Positions 26,573 through 35,560 of a stretch of 64,000 nucleotides of DNA are shown piece after piece. Origin of the DNA: Pseudorhodobacter wandonensis (GTDB lineage Bacteria; Pseudomonadota; Alphaproteobacteria; Rhodobacterales; Rhodobacteraceae); NCBI RefSeq assembly GCF_001202035.1, contig NZ_LGHT01000031.1:248001-312000 (forward strand). The letters are read 5' to 3'. The notes below the pieces were generated by a model. It saw only the letters and a list, made by a program, of their open reading frames with translations, made no database searches and was not told the DNA's origin. Numbering within the stretch: the stretch's first letter is position 1; each line of letters opens with the position of its first letter. The translations under genes were made by a program, and so were the position numbers.

Positions 26573-27450
26573 GCGGCGGCCTTTCGTTGTGCTTCGCCCG
26601 AGGCGGTTGCCTGACCGTGGCTAAGACGGGTTTGGATGCGGGTTAAAACCAATTCGGAAATCTTGGTCATCGCCAGATAAAACACCAACAACCCCAAGAA
26701 GTAATACAGCCGCCAATCAGGGTGCGGATAGGCATAGGCGCTGGTTTTCGCGCCACCCAGTTCCCGCGCCCAATAAACGATATCCTGCACACCCAGCAGG
26801 AACAAAAGCGGCGTAGCCTTGATAAGGATCATCCACAGGTTTGAAAGGCCGGGCAGGGCGTAAACCCACATCTGCGGCACCAGAACGCGGCGAAATACCT
26901 GGCCATGGTTCATGCCATAGGCCTCGGCGGTTTCAAGCTGCGCGCGCGGCACGGCTTGCATCGCGCCATAGAGAACGTTCGAAGCAAAGGCACCAAACAC
27001 CAGCGCGAATGTCACCACCGCCAGCGCAAAACCGTAAAGCGAATGCCAGATCTGGGCCGAGGAATTCAAGGGCACCTTGGCCTCGGGGCAGACGCGAAAC
27101 TCTAACCCGTTGCGCACAGGTTCGGTCCAGTCGGGGCAGCGGACGACGTGAAAGAAATACTCAATCCCCTGGTCAAGCGCGATGACAAAGAACAGGAAAA
27201 AGACAATATCGGGCACACCACGCACCATGGCGGTATAGGTTTTGCCAATTATGCGCAGCGGCAAGCGCTGGGAACGCGACATCATGGCGCCGCCAAAGCC
27301 AAAGGCCAAAGCGACCGGCGCCGTAACCGCCAACAGCGTCAGCACGGTCAGAAAAGACCAATAGAAATCAATATGCTTGCCTGTGGTCAGGTAGCACAAC
27401 AGCCAGGTTAGGCCGTGTAGATTGTTTGGGTCGGCGCAGCTTGAAAACAT
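26569..27450 (-). CDS. Polar amino-acid ABC transporter permease (HisQ type)
   Basis: A permease of about 293 residues with the EAA loop (AEAYGMNHGQVFRRVLVPQMW) and five or so membrane segments. The second half of the membrane pore is the HisM-type protein that overlaps its 3' end. The start is uncertain: ATG at 27450 (MFSSCADPNN) and ATG at 27480 both lack a strong ribosome-binding site. The periplasmic loop between segments is longer than usual (about 40 residues, with two Cys). Confidence 0.88.
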   Translation of the reverse strand: MFSSCADPNNLHGLTWLLCYLTTGKHIDFYWSFLTVLTLLAVTAPVALAFGFGGAMMSRSQRLPLRIIGKTYTAMVRGVPDIVFFLFFVIALDQGIEYFFHVVRCPDWTEPVRNGLEFRVCPEAKVPLNSSAQIWHSLYGFALAVVTFALVFGAFASNVLYGAMQAVPRAQLETAEAYGMNHGQVFRRVLVPQMWVYALPGLSNLWMILIKATPLLFLLGVQDIVYWARELGGAKTSAYAYPHPDWRLYYFLGLLVFYLAMTKISELVLTRIQTRLSHGQATASGEAQRKAAA

Positions 27451-27530
27451 GAAAATCCAATGAGGGCAGCGCAAACGCATTTTCTAGCAATGGTTGCGCT
27501 GCCCGTCTTTTATGTCGAAACCTGCCGCAA

Positions 27531-28253
27531 TCAGTACGTTGCGACCGTATCGCCGAACCATTTTACGATGAGTTCGTTCAACGAGCCATCAGCTTTCATC
27601 GTCGTAATGCCGGCGTCGAACTTTTCGCGGAGCGCGGAATCCGACTTGCGGAAGGCCATGCCAACACCATCACCCAGCGGAACGTCGGTACCCGCCCAAG
27701 CGAACTGGCCATTCGATTCTGCCAAGATTGGTGCAAGATATTCTTTATCAGCAAACACAGCATCGGCTTCGCCGTTGCGCACAGCCGCTACGGTTTCATC
27801 CGGAGTGGCAAATTCGACCAGGGTCGCGCCGCTTTCCTGTACATAACCGGCCTGAATTGTGCCGGTTTGTGCCGAAACGGGAACGGATTTCACATCAACG
27901 CCTGCATCCAGCGCCATATAGGCCGAAACCGCTGGCGGAATGTAGTTTTGTGTAAAATCAACAACTTCGCCGCGCTCTTTGGTGATGCTCATCCCCGCGA
28001 TGATAACATCGTAGTTACCCGATTGCAGGTTGGGGATGATGCCATCCCAATCGGTCGTCACCCATTCGCAGGTCAGGCTGGCCATTTCGCACAGCTTGTC
28101 ACCCAGTTCGCGCTCAAACCCGTCTACTTCGCCGGCGTCGTTGATGAAGTTATAGGGAGGGTAGGCGCCTTCGGTCCCCATGCGCACGGTTTCGGCGAAA
28201 GAGGCACCGGCAGTCAGCGCCAGAATGGCAGTGGTCAGAATTAGTTTTTTCAT
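27531..28253 (-). CDS. Periplasmic amino-acid-binding protein
   Basis: A 240-residue family 3 solute-binding protein. The signal peptide is MKKLILTTAILALTAGASFA, and the mature part starts near ETVRMGTEGAYPPYNF, with signature GFERELGDKLCEMA and DGIIPNLQSGNYDVIIAGM. It captures the substrate for the adjacent permeases; histidine/ornithine/polyamine-type ligands are common in this family but not determined here. ATG at 28253 is preceded by AGGGATC; upstream extension frames would destroy the signal peptide. Confidence 0.92.
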   Translation of the reverse strand: MKKLILTTAILALTAGASFAETVRMGTEGAYPPYNFINDAGEVDGFERELGDKLCEMASLTCEWVTTDWDGIIPNLQSGNYDVIIAGMSITKERGEVVDFTQNYIPPAVSAYMALDAGVDVKSVPVSAQTGTIQAGYVQESGATLVEFATPDETVAAVRNGEADAVFADKEYLAPILAESNGQFAWAGTDVPLGDGVGMAFRKSDSALREKFDAGITTMKADGSLNELIVKWFGDTVATY

Positions 28254-28296
28254 TGTTTGATCCCTATTGTTTAGTTTCTTGGTGATGCTTTGTGCC

Positions 28297-29103
28297 CTAG
28301 CCACCGGCAGAAAGGAAGCCTTGCAAACGCTCTGTTTGCGGGTTTCCGAAAACGGCTTCTGGTGGGCCTTCTTCTTCGGTTCGTCCTTGGTGCAAGAACA
28401 CGACATGATCGGATACATCCGCCGCCAGTCGCATATCATGCGTTACCAGCAGCATGGTGCGGCCTTCCTCGGCCAAGGCTTTGATAACCTTGACAACCTC
28501 TTGTTCCAATTCAGGGTCAAGCGCCGAAGTGGGTTCGTCGAACAGCAAGGCCCGAGGTTCCATGCACAGCGCCCGCGCGATAGCGGCACGTTGTTGTTGG
28601 CCACCAGACAGCATTGCCGGCCAGGCATCGGCCTTGTCGCCAATACCGACTTTTTCCAGATATTCGCGCGCCTTGGCCTCTACCTCTACCGGGTCGCGTT
28701 TCAGCACCGTCACTGGCGCTTCCATGACGTTTTGCAAAATCGTCATATGCGACCAAAGATTGAATTGTTGAAACACCATCGAGAGGTTGGTGCGGATGCG
28801 CGTCACCTGCGCACGGTCGGCGGGATGGCGGTTCAAGCCCTCACCGCGCCAATGCACAGCCTCGCCTTCAAACTTTATTTCACCCTGCTGGCTATCCTCA
28901 AGCAGGTTGCAACAGCGCAAGAGCGTGGATTTGCCAGAACCCGACGACCCGATCAGCGAAATGACATGGCCTTTTGGCGCAACCATATCGATGCCTTTCA
29001 GCACCTCGAGCTGGCCATAGCTTTTGTGAAGGTCCCGGATTTCAATGACAGGCGTTTCAGAGCCGTCGGTGAGCCGGGCGTCAGGGCGGGTTTCTAGTTT
29101 CAC
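28297..29103 (-). CDS. Polar amino-acid ABC transporter ATP-binding protein
   Basis: A 268-residue ATPase of the HisP/GlnQ type. Walker A is GSSGSGKST, the Q loop is MVFQQFNLWSHMT, the signature is LSGGQQQR, Walker B is ALLFDEPTSALD and the switch His is in VTHDM. An N-terminal extension of about 18 residues precedes the conserved VIEIRDLHKSYG. It starts with GTG and leads the five-gene transporter and ligase operon; 107 bases separate it from the PhnD-like gene upstream. Confidence 0.93.
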   Translation of the reverse strand: MKLETRPDARLTDGSETPVIEIRDLHKSYGQLEVLKGIDMVAPKGHVISLIGSSGSGKSTLLRCCNLLEDSQQGEIKFEGEAVHWRGEGLNRHPADRAQVTRIRTNLSMVFQQFNLWSHMTILQNVMEAPVTVLKRDPVEVEAKAREYLEKVGIGDKADAWPAMLSGGQQQRAAIARALCMEPRALLFDEPTSALDPELEQEVVKVIKALAEEGRTMLLVTHDMRLAADVSDHVVFLHQGRTEEEGPPEAVFGNPQTERLQGFLSAGG

Positions 29104-29210
29104 GAAAACTCACTTTGAAGGTGTACTCGCCCAAATTAGGGCGTAAAAATTGCCGCGATGCAACGGGCTATTTTACAAAGCGTCACGTCACATGCCCGGA
29201 TTTCGGGGCT

Positions 29211-29996
29211 TTACACGCTGATTTGGTCGGGAGGAGGCGGGTTTGGCACGGCCAGATAGGCGCTGGCAGGAATGGCTATCAATCCGCGCAGCCCGAGAAT
29301 CGTGCGTATTGGCGCGGGAAGATCGGCAATGGCTTGGGCGACAGTATCAAACAAAACCTTGGTCAGACCATGCTGGGCGGTGATCAAGGGCAGGCCCGGG
29401 CTGGGTGGCGTGCGGGCGATCACTTTCAGCTTTTGCGCATTTTCATCAAGCCGCATCAGATGCCGCCATGTGACAGCATCAACCGCGCCAATATCGGCCC
29501 GCCCATCGGCCACTGCACGAACTGTCAGGCGGTGCCCTTGGGTTACCAATCCTGCCGGCAGGTGCAGCCCCAGTTCCGCGGCATAGGTCTGTGGCGCGGC
29601 CCAACCGGATTGCGACATCGGGTCGTTATAGGCCAAAGCCACACCATCAAACGCGGCTAATTCGCTGCGCGGGTCATCCTTGCGGGCGACAAAATAGCTG
29701 CAATACTGGCCGGGCGGGCAGTCCGGTACGCCATAATCAGGCGTACCAACCAGCGCGACAATAGGGTTAAGTTGCGCGCGAAACGGATAGCCGCAGGTCT
29801 GCGACAACAGCATATCGGGCGCGCGCCAAATTGCCATCAGATCTGGTCCGCGTGTCAAGCTGTCCGGGGCGGCGTGCCCCTGATGGCGCAGACCATCGCG
29901 TATCAACCGCCAAAGCGCGTCATTCGCTATGACCAAATCGCCAAAATCATACATCTGCAAAGATGCGGTTGGGGCGGCAAACGTGGTCGAAGTCAC
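29211..29996 (-). CDS. PhnD/SsuA-like substrate-binding-fold protein without signal peptide
   Basis: A 261-residue protein with the phosphate/phosphonate-binding-like fold: LRHQGHAAPDSLTRG, LSQTCGYPF, YCSYFVARKDDP and the hinge ALAYNDPMSQSGWAAPQ. Family members are usually periplasmic, but this one begins TSTTFAAPTASLQMYDFGDL with no signal peptide or lipobox, so it may be cytosolic or the start may be misplaced. The GTG start overlaps the TGA of the TerB gene (GTGA), which makes a far upstream start impossible without disturbing that gene. No permease or ATPase of the phosphonate type is adjacent. Function is unclear. Confidence 0.7.
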   Translation of the reverse strand: MTSTTFAAPTASLQMYDFGDLVIANDALWRLIRDGLRHQGHAAPDSLTRGPDLMAIWRAPDMLLSQTCGYPFRAQLNPIVALVGTPDYGVPDCPPGQYCSYFVARKDDPRSELAAFDGVALAYNDPMSQSGWAAPQTYAAELGLHLPAGLVTQGHRLTVRAVADGRADIGAVDAVTWRHLMRLDENAQKLKVIARTPPSPGLPLITAQHGLTKVLFDTVAQAIADLPAPIRTILGLRGLIAIPASAYLAVPNPPPPDQISV

Positions 29997-30439
29997 AGTT
30001 TTGATGCCTTTTGCCGTGCGAGTGCCGATTCTTGATCTGTCAGACCCAAAAGATTGGCGACAAGCCGCATAAGCTGGTCTTCGCCCGCATCACGGTTGTC
30101 GTCAACAAGCGCAACCGACCACATCGCCTGCAATAGCCCTGCGCGATCTTCCAGTGCCGTTGCGTCCTTGATCGCGCGGGTAAAGCGTACGGTGTCGGGG
30201 GCTTCCTGTTCCAGGGATTCAGCCTGTGCGCGCATTTTCGCTGCAGCCCAAGGTGTCAGATTGTGACGTGATGCCAATATGTTATCGATACGCGCCATTT
30301 CAACTTGGGCATAGTCACCATCGGCACGGGCCAGCCGCACAAGCAATGCGGCCAGTGCCAGATCGGCATCCGGTTCGGGCAGGCGGTCAGGGGTCGGGGC
30401 CGTCAGGCGGCGCAGCAATGCATCAAACATAGAGCCCAT
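29993..30439 (-). CDS. TerB-family protein
   Basis: A 148-residue all-helical TerB-like domain protein (about residues 25-145), with acidic clusters such as RADGDYAQVEMARID and VDDNRDAGEDQLMRLV that could bind metal. Named for tellurite resistance, the domain is widespread and its role here is unknown. It overlaps the PhnD-like gene by 4 bases and is divergent from dprA across a gap of about 145 bases. No TerD, TerC or TerZ gene is near. Confidence 0.82.
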   Translation of the reverse strand: MGSMFDALLRRLTAPTPDRLPEPDADLALAALLVRLARADGDYAQVEMARIDNILASRHNLTPWAAAKMRAQAESLEQEAPDTVRFTRAIKDATALEDRAGLLQAMWSVALVDDNRDAGEDQLMRLVANLLGLTDQESALARQKASKL

Positions 30440-30583
30440 ATAAGGGGGATTGGTTGCGGTGCCAATTGGCCGAAATGCAAAGCTTTGGAATTTGGCATCA
30501 AAATCTGCAATTCGAGGAATGATTCACGATCCATTAACTTTAGTTGGCGACAAAGATTACAGGACCAATCGAAGGCTGCCCCA

Positions 30584-31750
30584 ATGGATTCGGATCTTTT
30601 TGCCCATAAACATGGTGCCCCTGCCGATCTTTCGGCCGATCAAAGGCTGGATTGGCTGCGTCTTATCCGGTCACGGCGGGTGGGGGCCGTGACCTTTCAC
30701 CGGCTTTTGGCCGAGCATGGCAGCGCAGCGGCCGCCTTGGCCGCGCTGCCACGTATTGCTGCCGAGGCAGGTGTGAAAGACTATTCTGTTTGTCACCAAG
30801 ATGTTGCTTTGCATGAAATGTCATTGGCACGGGTGGCGGATGCGCGGATGGTTTGCTGGGGCGAGGCGACCTATCCCGAAGCGCTGTATGATCTGACCGA
30901 CGCGCCCCCAGTGCTGTGGACCATGGGTGATCTCACACTTTTGAACCGGCCTGCCGTGGCGATGGTTGGTGCGCGTAATGCCTCTAGTCTTGGGTTGCGG
31001 ATGGCGACGCGATTGGCCGAAACCTTGGGGGAACGGGGCTTTGTGGTGGTGTCGGGCTTGGCGCGCGGCATTGATGCCGCAGCACATAAGGCGGCGCTGG
31101 CGCTGGGTACCATTGCTGTTCAGGCGGGTGGGGTTGACGTGATATACCCCGACGAAAACACAAGCCTTGCGCAAGACATTGCCGCCAAGGGTTGCCGGAT
31201 ATCCGAACAGCCGATGGGCATGGCCCCACAAGCGCGGCATTTTCCGATGCGCAACCGATTGGTTTCGGGCCTGTCGCGGGCAGTGGTGGTGGTTGAGGCT
31301 GCAGCACGGTCGGGCAGCTTGATCACCGCCCGCAACGCGCTTGACCAAGGGCGTGAGGTGCTGGCCGTGCCGGGCCACCCCTTTGATGCGCGTGCATCGG
31401 GGTGCAATATGCTGATCCGCGATGGCGCAACCTTGGTGCGCAATTCATCCGACGTGATTGAGGCGATCGGCACCGGCATGCCTGACAAGCGCCACGAAGT
31501 GCCCGTTCGCCCACTGCCGCAGGCTGCGCCGCCTTTGCCCGGCCCCGTGCCCGAACGCCGACCATTGGCCGAAATAGCCAGCCTCCACAGCCAGATCCTC
31601 GCCCGTCTTGGCCCAAGCCCGCTGGCCGAGGACCAGCTTGTTCGCGATTTGGCAATGCCCACAGCCCGCATCGCGCCCGAGCTGTTGATGCTGGAACTGG
31701 AAGGCAAAGTGCTGCGTCAGGCCGGTGGATTGCTGTCGCGGCGCGACTGA
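30584..31750 (+). CDS. dprA: DNA-processing protein DprA
   Basis: A 388-residue DprA/Smf protein. An N-terminal helical domain precedes the Rossmann core with AMVGARNAS, VVSGLARGIDAAAH, FPMRNRLVSGLSRAVVVVEA and GSLITARNALDQGREV, and a C-terminal winged-helix domain covers about the last 65 residues. It loads RecA on incoming single-stranded DNA in transformation or gene-transfer-agent uptake. ATG at 30584 has GAAGG upstream; the open frame to 30305 runs across the divergent TerB start. A TTAAC half site lies in the gap, but not a full CtrA box. Confidence 0.93.
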   Translation: MDSDLFAHKHGAPADLSADQRLDWLRLIRSRRVGAVTFHRLLAEHGSAAAALAALPRIAAEAGVKDYSVCHQDVALHEMSLARVADARMVCWGEATYPEALYDLTDAPPVLWTMGDLTLLNRPAVAMVGARNASSLGLRMATRLAETLGERGFVVVSGLARGIDAAAHKAALALGTIAVQAGGVDVIYPDENTSLAQDIAAKGCRISEQPMGMAPQARHFPMRNRLVSGLSRAVVVVEAAARSGSLITARNALDQGREVLAVPGHPFDARASGCNMLIRDGATLVRNSSDVIEAIGTGMPDKRHEVPVRPLPQAAPPLPGPVPERRPLAEIASLHSQILARLGPSPLAEDQLVRDLAMPTARIAPELLMLELEGKVLRQAGGLLSRRD

Positions 31751-31973
31751 TTGCATAGGGCTTTGCACGCATGCCAAGGGAGCCAAGGCAGGTTTTGCCA
31801 CGACACAACGCCGTGAAACATTGGTTGATCTGCGTTTCTGCACTTGCAGTATAAGTTCAAAAAGGCAATCAGGTCAGCGGTTTTGGGACGTTGGCAGTGC
31901 TCCATTGACATTGCCTGCCATTCGCCCACATCTTGCCCTGCCCCTGTCGGGTCCGTTTGAACAAGAGGTTATT

Positions 31974-34697
31974 ATGGCTGTTGTCGTCGTCGAGTCCCCC
32001 GCTAAAGCCAAGACAATCAACAAATATCTCGGTTCCAACTATACGGTTCTGGCCTCATTCGGGCATGTGCGCGACTTGCCACCCAAAGACGGCTCGGTAG
32101 ACCCCGAAGACGAATTTGCGATGAAATGGGAGGTGGCCTCTGACAGCAAAAAACATGTAAAGGCCATCGCGGATGCGCTGAAAAGCGATAACGAACTGAT
32201 CCTCGCGACCGACCCTGACCGTGAGGGAGAGGCGATTTCCTGGCACCTGCAAGAGGCGCTTGCCAAGAGCATCAAGAAAGATACCAAGGTCAGCCGCGTC
32301 ACCTTTAATGCCATTACCAAGGCCGCAGTTTCCGAGGCGATGAAAAACCCGCGCCAGATTGATGTGCCCTTGGTTGATGCCTATCTGGCGCGCCGTGCTT
32401 TGGACTATTTGGTGGGCTTTACGCTGTCGCCGGTTTTGTGGCGCAAACTGCCAGGGGCAAAATCGGCGGGGCGCGTGCAATCGGTTTGCTTGCGTCTGAT
32501 TGTCGAGCGTGAAATGGAGATTGAAGCCTTTCGCGCGCGCGAGTTCTGGGGCGTGAATGCCCGGCTTCAAACGCCGCGCGGGCAGGAATATGACGCCCGT
32601 CTGACAGTTCTCGGCGGTAAGAAATTGGACAAATTCGACATTGCCAATGTCGAAGCGGCTGATCTGGCTGTTCAGGCGGTTACGTCCCGAAATTTGACGG
32701 TGCAGTCGGTTGAGGCAAAGCCCGCAGCACGCAACCCGTCTGCGCCCTTCATGACCTCGACTTTGCAACAAGAAGCAAGCCGCAAGTTTGGTATGGGGGC
32801 CAAGCAGACGATGGGCGCCGCGCAGCGCCTGTATGAGGCAGGCCACATCACCTATATGCGGACCGACGGTATTGATATGGCGCCCGAGGCGATTACAGCC
32901 GCACGGGCAGCCATCAAGTCGCGCTATGGTGATAAATATGTGCCCGAAACCCCGCGGGTTTACAAAAACAAAGCCAAGAACGCACAAGAGGCGCACGAAT
33001 GTATCCGCCCCACCGATATGGACAAGGCGGCAGAAGACCTGCGCTTGGATGGTGAGCAGAAAAAGCTCTATGATCTGATTTGGAAGCGGACGATTGCCAG
33101 CCAAATGGCGGCAGCGCGGCTGGAGCGGACCACCGTAGATGTCGGCAGCAAGGATGGCCAAGTGGTGCTGCGTGCAACCGGGCAGGTGGTGCTGTTTGAC
33201 GGTTTCCTTAAACTTTATGAAGAAGGCCGCGATGATGAGGATGGCGACGAAGGCCGTTTGCCACAGATCATGGAAGGTGAGGCTGCCGACTTTGTAAAAG
33301 GCGCCTTTGCCGAAGCCTTTGCCAAGGCAGCGGCTTCGGGCGATGACGTGATCGAAGCATCGGCCACGCGGGTGCCTTCGGCGGTAACGAATGCCGCGCA
33401 ATCGGTGCTCGGCGCCCAGCATTTCACCCAGCCGCCGCCACGCTATACCGAGGCAACGCTGGTCAAGCGGATGGAAGAACTGGGGATCGGGCGGCCTTCG
33501 ACCTACGCCTCTATTCTGACGACAATTGTTGACCGCGAATATGTGCGCAAAGATAAAAACCGTCTGTTCCCCGAAGATAAGGGGCGCTTGGTGACGGCGT
33601 TTTTGTCAAACTATTTCCGCAAATATGTCGAATATGATTTCACGGCCGATCTTGAAGGGCAGCTGGATGACGTGTCGGCAGGCGACCGCGATTATAAGGA
33701 AGTTCTGGCGCGGTTCTGGCGTGACTTTTCAGCCGCGATTGCCGAAACGGCAGATTTGCGGATTGGCGAGGTTCTGACCAAAATCGATGAATTCCTTGGT
33801 CCGCATTTGTACCCCGAGCGTGCTGACGGGTCTGACCCGCGGGCTTGTCCTGTCTGCGGTGACGGGCGGTTGCATCTGAAAACGGCGCGGTCGGGCGGGG
33901 CGTTTATCGGCTGCGGAAATTATCCGGAATGCCGGTATACGCGGCCGATTTCAGTGCCGGGTGGGGAGGAAGGCGCAGTTATCTCGCCCGATGGGTTGGT
34001 TTTGGGTGTGGATGAAGGCGAACAGATCAGCCTGCGGACCGGCCGTTTCGGCCCCTATGTTCAGCGTGGCGAGGCGAGCGAAGACGTGCCAAAACCGCCG
34101 CGGGCGAGCCTTCCGAAAGGCTGGTCGCCTGAGGCGATGGATTTGGAAAAGGCGCTGACCTTGCTGTCTTTGCCGCGCCAAATCGGGCCGCACCCCGAAG
34201 ATGGCGAAATGGTCGAGGCGGCAATCGGGCGTTATGGCCCCTATGTGAAGCATAACAAAACCTATGCAAACCTGCCCGATGTCGAAGAGGTTTTCACGAT
34301 CGGGATGAACCGCGCGGTTGAGGTTCTGGCCAATAAATACAGCAAGGCGCGGGTAGCGGCCGAGCCGATCAAGGATTTGGGCGAGCATCCCGATGGCGGG
34401 CCGATGACTGTGATGCCAGGGCGGTACGGGCCCTATATCAAGTGGGGCAAAATCAATGCGACCGTTCCGAAAGAGGTTGAGCCGGCTGATGTTTCAGTAG
34501 AGCAGGCTATTGAATTGTTGGCAGAGCGGGCGGCGAAAACGGGGGCAAAAAAGAAAGCTCCTGCCAAGAAAGCCGCCCCCAAGAAAGCGGCGGAAAAGAA
34601 GCCTGCTGCCAAGAAAGCTGCCCCGAAAACGGCCGCAAAAAAGGCGCCTGCAAAGAAGGCCCCAGCCAAGAAAGCGGCAAGCGGGGACGCGGCGTAA
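31974..34697 (+). CDS. topA: DNA topoisomerase I with Lys/Ala-rich tail
   Basis: A 907-residue type IA topoisomerase. The N-terminal TOPRIM domain (about residues 1-130) has VVVESPAKAKTI and DPDREGEAISWHL, and the catalytic Tyr294 is in ITYMRTDG. One zinc-ribbon motif of four Cys is seen (CPVCGDG ... IGCGNYPEC). Three repeated DNA-binding modules follow with GRFGPYVQ, GRYGPYVKHNKT and GRYGPYIKWGK. The last 50 or so residues are a histone-H1-like KKAPAKKAAPKK tail. It relaxes negative supercoils. ATG at 31974 has AAGAGG upstream. The 223-base gap after dprA shows no gene. Confidence 0.97.
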   Translation: MAVVVVESPAKAKTINKYLGSNYTVLASFGHVRDLPPKDGSVDPEDEFAMKWEVASDSKKHVKAIADALKSDNELILATDPDREGEAISWHLQEALAKSIKKDTKVSRVTFNAITKAAVSEAMKNPRQIDVPLVDAYLARRALDYLVGFTLSPVLWRKLPGAKSAGRVQSVCLRLIVEREMEIEAFRAREFWGVNARLQTPRGQEYDARLTVLGGKKLDKFDIANVEAADLAVQAVTSRNLTVQSVEAKPAARNPSAPFMTSTLQQEASRKFGMGAKQTMGAAQRLYEAGHITYMRTDGIDMAPEAITAARAAIKSRYGDKYVPETPRVYKNKAKNAQEAHECIRPTDMDKAAEDLRLDGEQKKLYDLIWKRTIASQMAAARLERTTVDVGSKDGQVVLRATGQVVLFDGFLKLYEEGRDDEDGDEGRLPQIMEGEAADFVKGAFAEAFAKAAASGDDVIEASATRVPSAVTNAAQSVLGAQHFTQPPPRYTEATLVKRMEELGIGRPSTYASILTTIVDREYVRKDKNRLFPEDKGRLVTAFLSNYFRKYVEYDFTADLEGQLDDVSAGDRDYKEVLARFWRDFSAAIAETADLRIGEVLTKIDEFLGPHLYPERADGSDPRACPVCGDGRLHLKTARSGGAFIGCGNYPECRYTRPISVPGGEEGAVISPDGLVLGVDEGEQISLRTGRFGPYVQRGEASEDVPKPPRASLPKGWSPEAMDLEKALTLLSLPRQIGPHPEDGEMVEAAIGRYGPYVKHNKTYANLPDVEEVFTIGMNRAVEVLANKYSKARVAAEPIKDLGEHPDGGPMTVMPGRYGPYIKWGKINATVPKEVEPADVSVEQAIELLAERAAKTGAKKKAPAKKAAPKKAAEKKPAAKKAAPKTAAKKAPAKKAPAKKAASGDAA

Positions 34698-34737
34698 GGC
34701 GGTTCGTCCGCGTGCGAGCATTTCTGTAACTATCTGA

Positions 34738-34774
34738 AAGGGTTAGGTTTTATTGAAAAACTTAACCCTTTTTT
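34738..34774 (+). terminator. Rho-independent terminator of topA
   Basis: AAGGGTTA-GTTTT and AAAA-TTAACCCTT form a stem with one mismatch and a short loop, followed by TTTTTT. It begins 40 bases after the topA stop. Confidence 0.8.
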
Positions 34775-34904
34775 AATGTTTTGTCCGCCCCTCATGCATC
34801 CTCTTGGGGCGATTGACCGCAGGCTGGGGCATGGCTGCGGAATATCCAAACCAAACCTGTAGGGATCTGGCTTTGGTGACGCGAGGTAGGCGACGGGCAG
34901 TCTT

Positions 34905-34926
34905 TTATTGATTGACGAGTCAATAA
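34905..34926 (+). promoter_or_regulatory. Putative BetI operator
   Basis: TTATTGA (34905-34911) and TCAATAA (34920-34926) form a perfect 7-bp inverted repeat around TTGACGAG, 46 bases before the betI start. It lies where a TetR-type autoregulator of betIBA would bind and overlaps the expected promoter. Confidence 0.6.
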
Positions 34927-34971
34927 ACTTCCCGCAAATTGCGACCTGCACTTAATTCAGGGAATCCCGCG

Positions 34972-35556
34972 ATGCCCAAGCTGGGAATGGAACCAATTCG
35001 TAAGACAGCACTGGTCAAAGCGACGATCATGGAGATCGGGCGGGCCGGGTCTTTGGATGTAACGGTGGGGCAGATTGCCAAGCGGGCCGGCATGTCGACC
35101 GCGCTGGCGCATCACTATTTCGGCGGTAAAGAGCAGATATTTTTGGCGGCGATGCGCCATATTCTGACGCTCTACGGGGCCGAGGTTCGGGGCGCTATGG
35201 TTCTGGCCAAGACGCCCGAGGCGCGGTTGGAGGCGATTTTGCTGGCGTCATTCAGCCCTGCCAACTTTCGCCGCGAAGTGGTGAGCGCGTGGCTGAATTT
35301 TTATGTGCTGGCGCAAACCACACCCGGCGCGCGGCGTTTGCTGGCGGTCTATCAGCGGCGGTTGCAATCAAACCTTGTGGCGGCGCTGCGGCCTTTGGTG
35401 GGGGCGCGTGCGGTGGCGCTTGCTGATGCTGTGGGCGCGTTGATTGACGGGGTTTATTTGCGCGCGGCCCTGAGCGAGCGGCCGTCGGATGCCGAGGCCG
35501 CGGTGCAGCTGATCAGGGCCTATCTGGCCGCAGAAATACAAGAACGTAAGGAGTAA
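34972..35556 (+). CDS. betI: Choline-responsive repressor BetI
   Basis: A 194-residue TetR-family regulator of the BetI type: [19 protein letters not shown], then helix-turn-helix [28 protein letters not shown]. BetI represses the choline-to-betaine operon and releases it when choline is present. It starts the operon betI-betB-betA with a 4-base gap to betB. AGGGA lies 9 bases before ATG 34972. A 7-bp inverted repeat upstream is a likely operator. Confidence 0.93.
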   Translation: MPKLGMEPIRKTALVKATIMEIGRAGSLDVTVGQIAKRAGMSTALAHHYFGGKEQIFLAAMRHILTLYGAEVRGAMVLAKTPEARLEAILLASFSPANFRREVVSAWLNFYVLAQTTPGARRLLAVYQRRLQSNLVAALRPLVGARAVALADAVGALIDGVYLRAALSERPSDAEAAVQLIRAYLAAEIQERKE

Positions 35557-35560
35557 GCCG

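Noticed and set aside
30530-30550. TTAAC half site upstream of dprA as a CtrA box
   Set aside because: A single half site only; full TTAA-N7-TTAA is not present.
32055-33422. A 455-codon open frame opposite topA
   Set aside because: Shadow of topoisomerase I produced by its codon bias; no start signal or domain.
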